A stretch of DNA of 35,150 bases. Source: Paludibacteraceae bacterium. GTDB lineage: Bacteria; Bacteroidota; Bacteroidia; Bacteroidales; Paludibacteraceae. The first letter of the stretch is position 1, and every line of letters starts with the position of its first letter. The position numbers and the translations under genes were made by a program. The notes under the pieces were generated by a model. It had not been told where the DNA came from. It did no database searches and saw only the letters and a program-made list of their open reading frames with translations. Where the stretch lies: the NCBI GenBank assembly GCA_024401475.1, contig JAKSKZ010000038.1, positions 1-35,150 on the forward strand, in the 5' to 3' direction. Below are positions 34,501 through 35,150 of the stretch, piece by piece.

Positions 34501-35150
34501 ACTTCGTATTCTTTCAGTGATGAATTAGATGGTATTTTAACAGAGGTAGGTGATTTTGAGTATACAAAAAAATTAAAGAATGTTGCGGGTTGCGATAGTT
34601 TGGTAAAACTTTTACTTACAGTAGAATGTAACGATTTAGAAACGAATATTAATAAGGCAATTAAGTCAGGAGAGAGCTATAGTTTCGCCACTTTGTTCAA
34701 GGATAGAGTATTTGTCAAGAGTGGCACGTACACCTTTACGGATAAGTTGAAGAGCGTGTATGGTTGTGACAGTATTGTCAACTTGACGTTGAGTGTGGGC
34801 TGTGATGCCATAGAAGTGAATAAGGAATCGACGGCGAAAGTAGGGGAGCCGTTTACGTACGCAGGCGTGTGCAAAGATACAGTATTCACCACGGCAGGGG
34901 AGAAGACAATAAAGAGGACCTATACGGCAGTGAGTGGTTGCGACAGTGTGGTGAACTTAACTGTTAATGTAGAATGCCCAACGATAGAGAAGAGCATTAA
35001 GGAGAGCATCAAGTCTGGCGAAAGTTATAGTTTCGCCACCTTGTTCAAGGATAGAGTATTTGTCAAGAGTGGCACATACACCTTCACGGACAAGATGAAG
35101 AGCGTGTATGGTTGTGACAGTATTGTCAACTTGACGTTGAGTGTGGGCTG
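31504..35150 (+). CDS. Very large secreted beta-helix protein, partial (runs off the right edge)
   Basis: An open frame from ATG 31504 to the window end encodes at least 1215 residues without a stop. It begins with a signal peptide (MRFTFLLGVFLLNLQLVFS), then the CSLREA-like motif TVKNTNDSGAGSLREAVD. Then come regions of short repeated strands with Asn and Cys (CTFSQNSS, NNTFTGN) typical of right-handed parallel beta-helix proteins; a second start of the type YYVKTTGKGNGTTWTDAM lies near residue 615. From about residue 975 there are T9SS-associated repeats with GCDSIVNLTLSVGC. Such proteins are usually surface-exposed adhesins or enzymes of unknown target. The C-terminal sorting domain lies outside the window. 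I translated the whole frame by hand and saw no stop. Confidence 0.88.
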   Translation, partial: MRFTFLLGVFLLNLQLVFSSTFTVKNTNDSGAGSLREAVDLSNNEKGLSKIDFLIDENPTITLQTPLSISSCVEIDGATSAGNIVIQGPQDACAISCVNVASGDSIVLKNIEIGISADKSNVGQIELHEITGESSATFICDGVKMAFELKRGAHVKTFDYAWIIKMNDTEVANSFQGVVYGKELYLSNKTYFHDCRNVLTFFSSTSTTCSNIEIKDCKFSDNTGNISVSGDVTQIRKCEFINNKSSIFLASRPKSIINIDSCIFEKSQGIAIRSSNLIDGWTVKIENNRFYDSESNNNYLVALEKRYSDNVVLSPSKLTFKNNYFGINGEGESSNVNKAFYVQMDTALIVGNTFCNVLGGPAIIDGGSDYFLVKDNYIGTDTLSRNLGNYGGIQLLSIDGSVKGSYYKQGKKENKIIKDNTFAYNENYGVLVDSMLVKAIIYNNRFIHTKNKAIIYRPEDHGKTAPSFVAKVENGQILINGLGNPGAYAEIYKSSAEKQTAIDFLKSAKIDPDGLFSISIPLSVFKDKNLCISAKQTLYDDKEEGATSELSDPTCLCYPDTIQVKDTIIVGTSFLGSKYTAGKHDSIFEYLKAKNGCDSIVMHTILVKPDPTIKEYYVKTTGKGNGTTWTDAMNGEDFALYFSLVDDDVTFHIAKGEYRPIYLNPEQSRENKKYTAYYTDKRVNLVGGYTSDPLEGEMPNPKLNATTFLGELEDNTIVYNIFVMKPQSQGTVTLQGIQLRKSAGSPNADDGMLFFEPQQKGVDILLERCTFQDASTAFRLTNSTGNISECMFSGNSGCTFIYNCSDVDINKCTFSQNSSVLSAFTDGSVSMTNSTIVGNSLINFSKINQTSNNDLQLRNNTFTGNFFGSINSVKYQLVGNIFAGNVNLVDTENVNSKYNLYLKGETAKDFLSATDIEAEAADFEYLLGDELEDHGGFTKTILLKDDQMMNGTTIRLPKSIAALSEDQRTVKRLDYTCIGSFEIPCMRDTTILEDHVYVGTSYSFSDELDGILTEVGDFEYTKKLKNVAGCDSLVKLLLTVECNDLETNINKAIKSGESYSFATLFKDRVFVKSGTYTFTDKLKSVYGCDSIVNLTLSVGCDAIEVNKESTAKVGEPFTYAGVCKDTVFTTAGEKTIKRTYTAVSGCDSVVNLTVNVECPTIEKSIKESIKSGESYSFATLFKDRVFVKSGTYTFTDKMKSVYGCDSIVNLTLSVG
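34663..35150 (+). repeat. 348-bp coding repeat in the beta-helix protein
   Basis: The block encoding SYSFATLFKDRVFVKSGTYT through NLTLSVGC at about 34677-34803 returns at about 35025-35150 with few changes, offset 348 bp (116 codons). Between the two blocks is a related module ending GCDSVVNLTVNVEC. Codon usage here (ACG, GTG, AAG, AGC) is more GC-rich than in the earlier part of the gene. Confidence 0.9.

Overview
The window looks like a mobilizable, probably plasmid-type element of a Bacteroidota bacterium, most likely Bacteroidales and Prevotella-like. The evidence is the TAnnTTTG-type -7 boxes in front of many genes, Bacteroides-style mobilization genes (MobC, MOBP relaxase, TraG/VirD4 coupling protein), AlbA_2/Schlafen-like and DUF4143 proteins typical of this phylum, and secreted proteins with a type IX secretion (T9SS) C-terminal sorting domain. 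Genus-level assignment is inference.

Layout. 0.09-1.0 kb: a tyrosine recombinase. 1.1-2.3 kb: a minus-strand cassette with a 59-aa gene, an ArdA-like antirestriction gene and a stop-interrupted gene. 2.4-3.6 kb: a DUF4143 AAA ATPase with its own promoter and terminator. 3.7-7.1 kb: a minus-strand operon with the coupling protein and an XRE-type regulator, behind a structured leader with an operator-like palindrome. 7.1-10.4 kb: an HU gene, a decayed Rpn-type pseudogene, then a four-gene operon (77-aa protein, second HU, AlbA_2 ATP-binding regulator, 102-aa protein). 10.5-11.6 kb: a second minus-strand cassette that shares its promoter region and its terminal palindrome with the first but carries different genes. 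11.7-12.1 kb: a stand-alone DUF2493/SLOG gene. 12.2-16.3 kb: the mob operon (mobC, relaxase, unknown helical protein). 16.35-16.53 kb: a likely oriT that can fold as a three-way junction, next to the mob promoter.

16.7-21.8 kb is about 5 kb with no credible gene. It holds two different repeat arrays. Array A (16.79-19.08 kb) has about 48 copies of a degenerate RGAAAACYRA motif, often at exactly 20-nt spacing, on a T-poor strand. Array B (19.33-21.82 kb) has about 32 iteron-like copies of a ~20-bp element in both orientations and runs up to the Rep_3-type initiator gene repB (21.85-23.18 kb). These arrays, the oriT fold and the paired antirestriction cassettes are the most unusual parts of the window.

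23.4-35.15 kb is an AT-rich secreted-protein region: two tandem paralogs of a propeller-like T9SS cargo protein (the first frameshifted, the second intact), each behind the same promoter and a terminator-like leader hairpin; a von Willebrand A-domain protein translationally coupled to the second copy; and a very large beta-helix protein with 348-bp repeats that runs off the right edge. In outline, replication (repB and iterons), mobilization (mob operon, oriT, coupling protein), protection from host restriction (ArdA cassette) and a cell-surface cargo module share one element. No partition, toxin-antitoxin or mating-pore genes are visible in the window.
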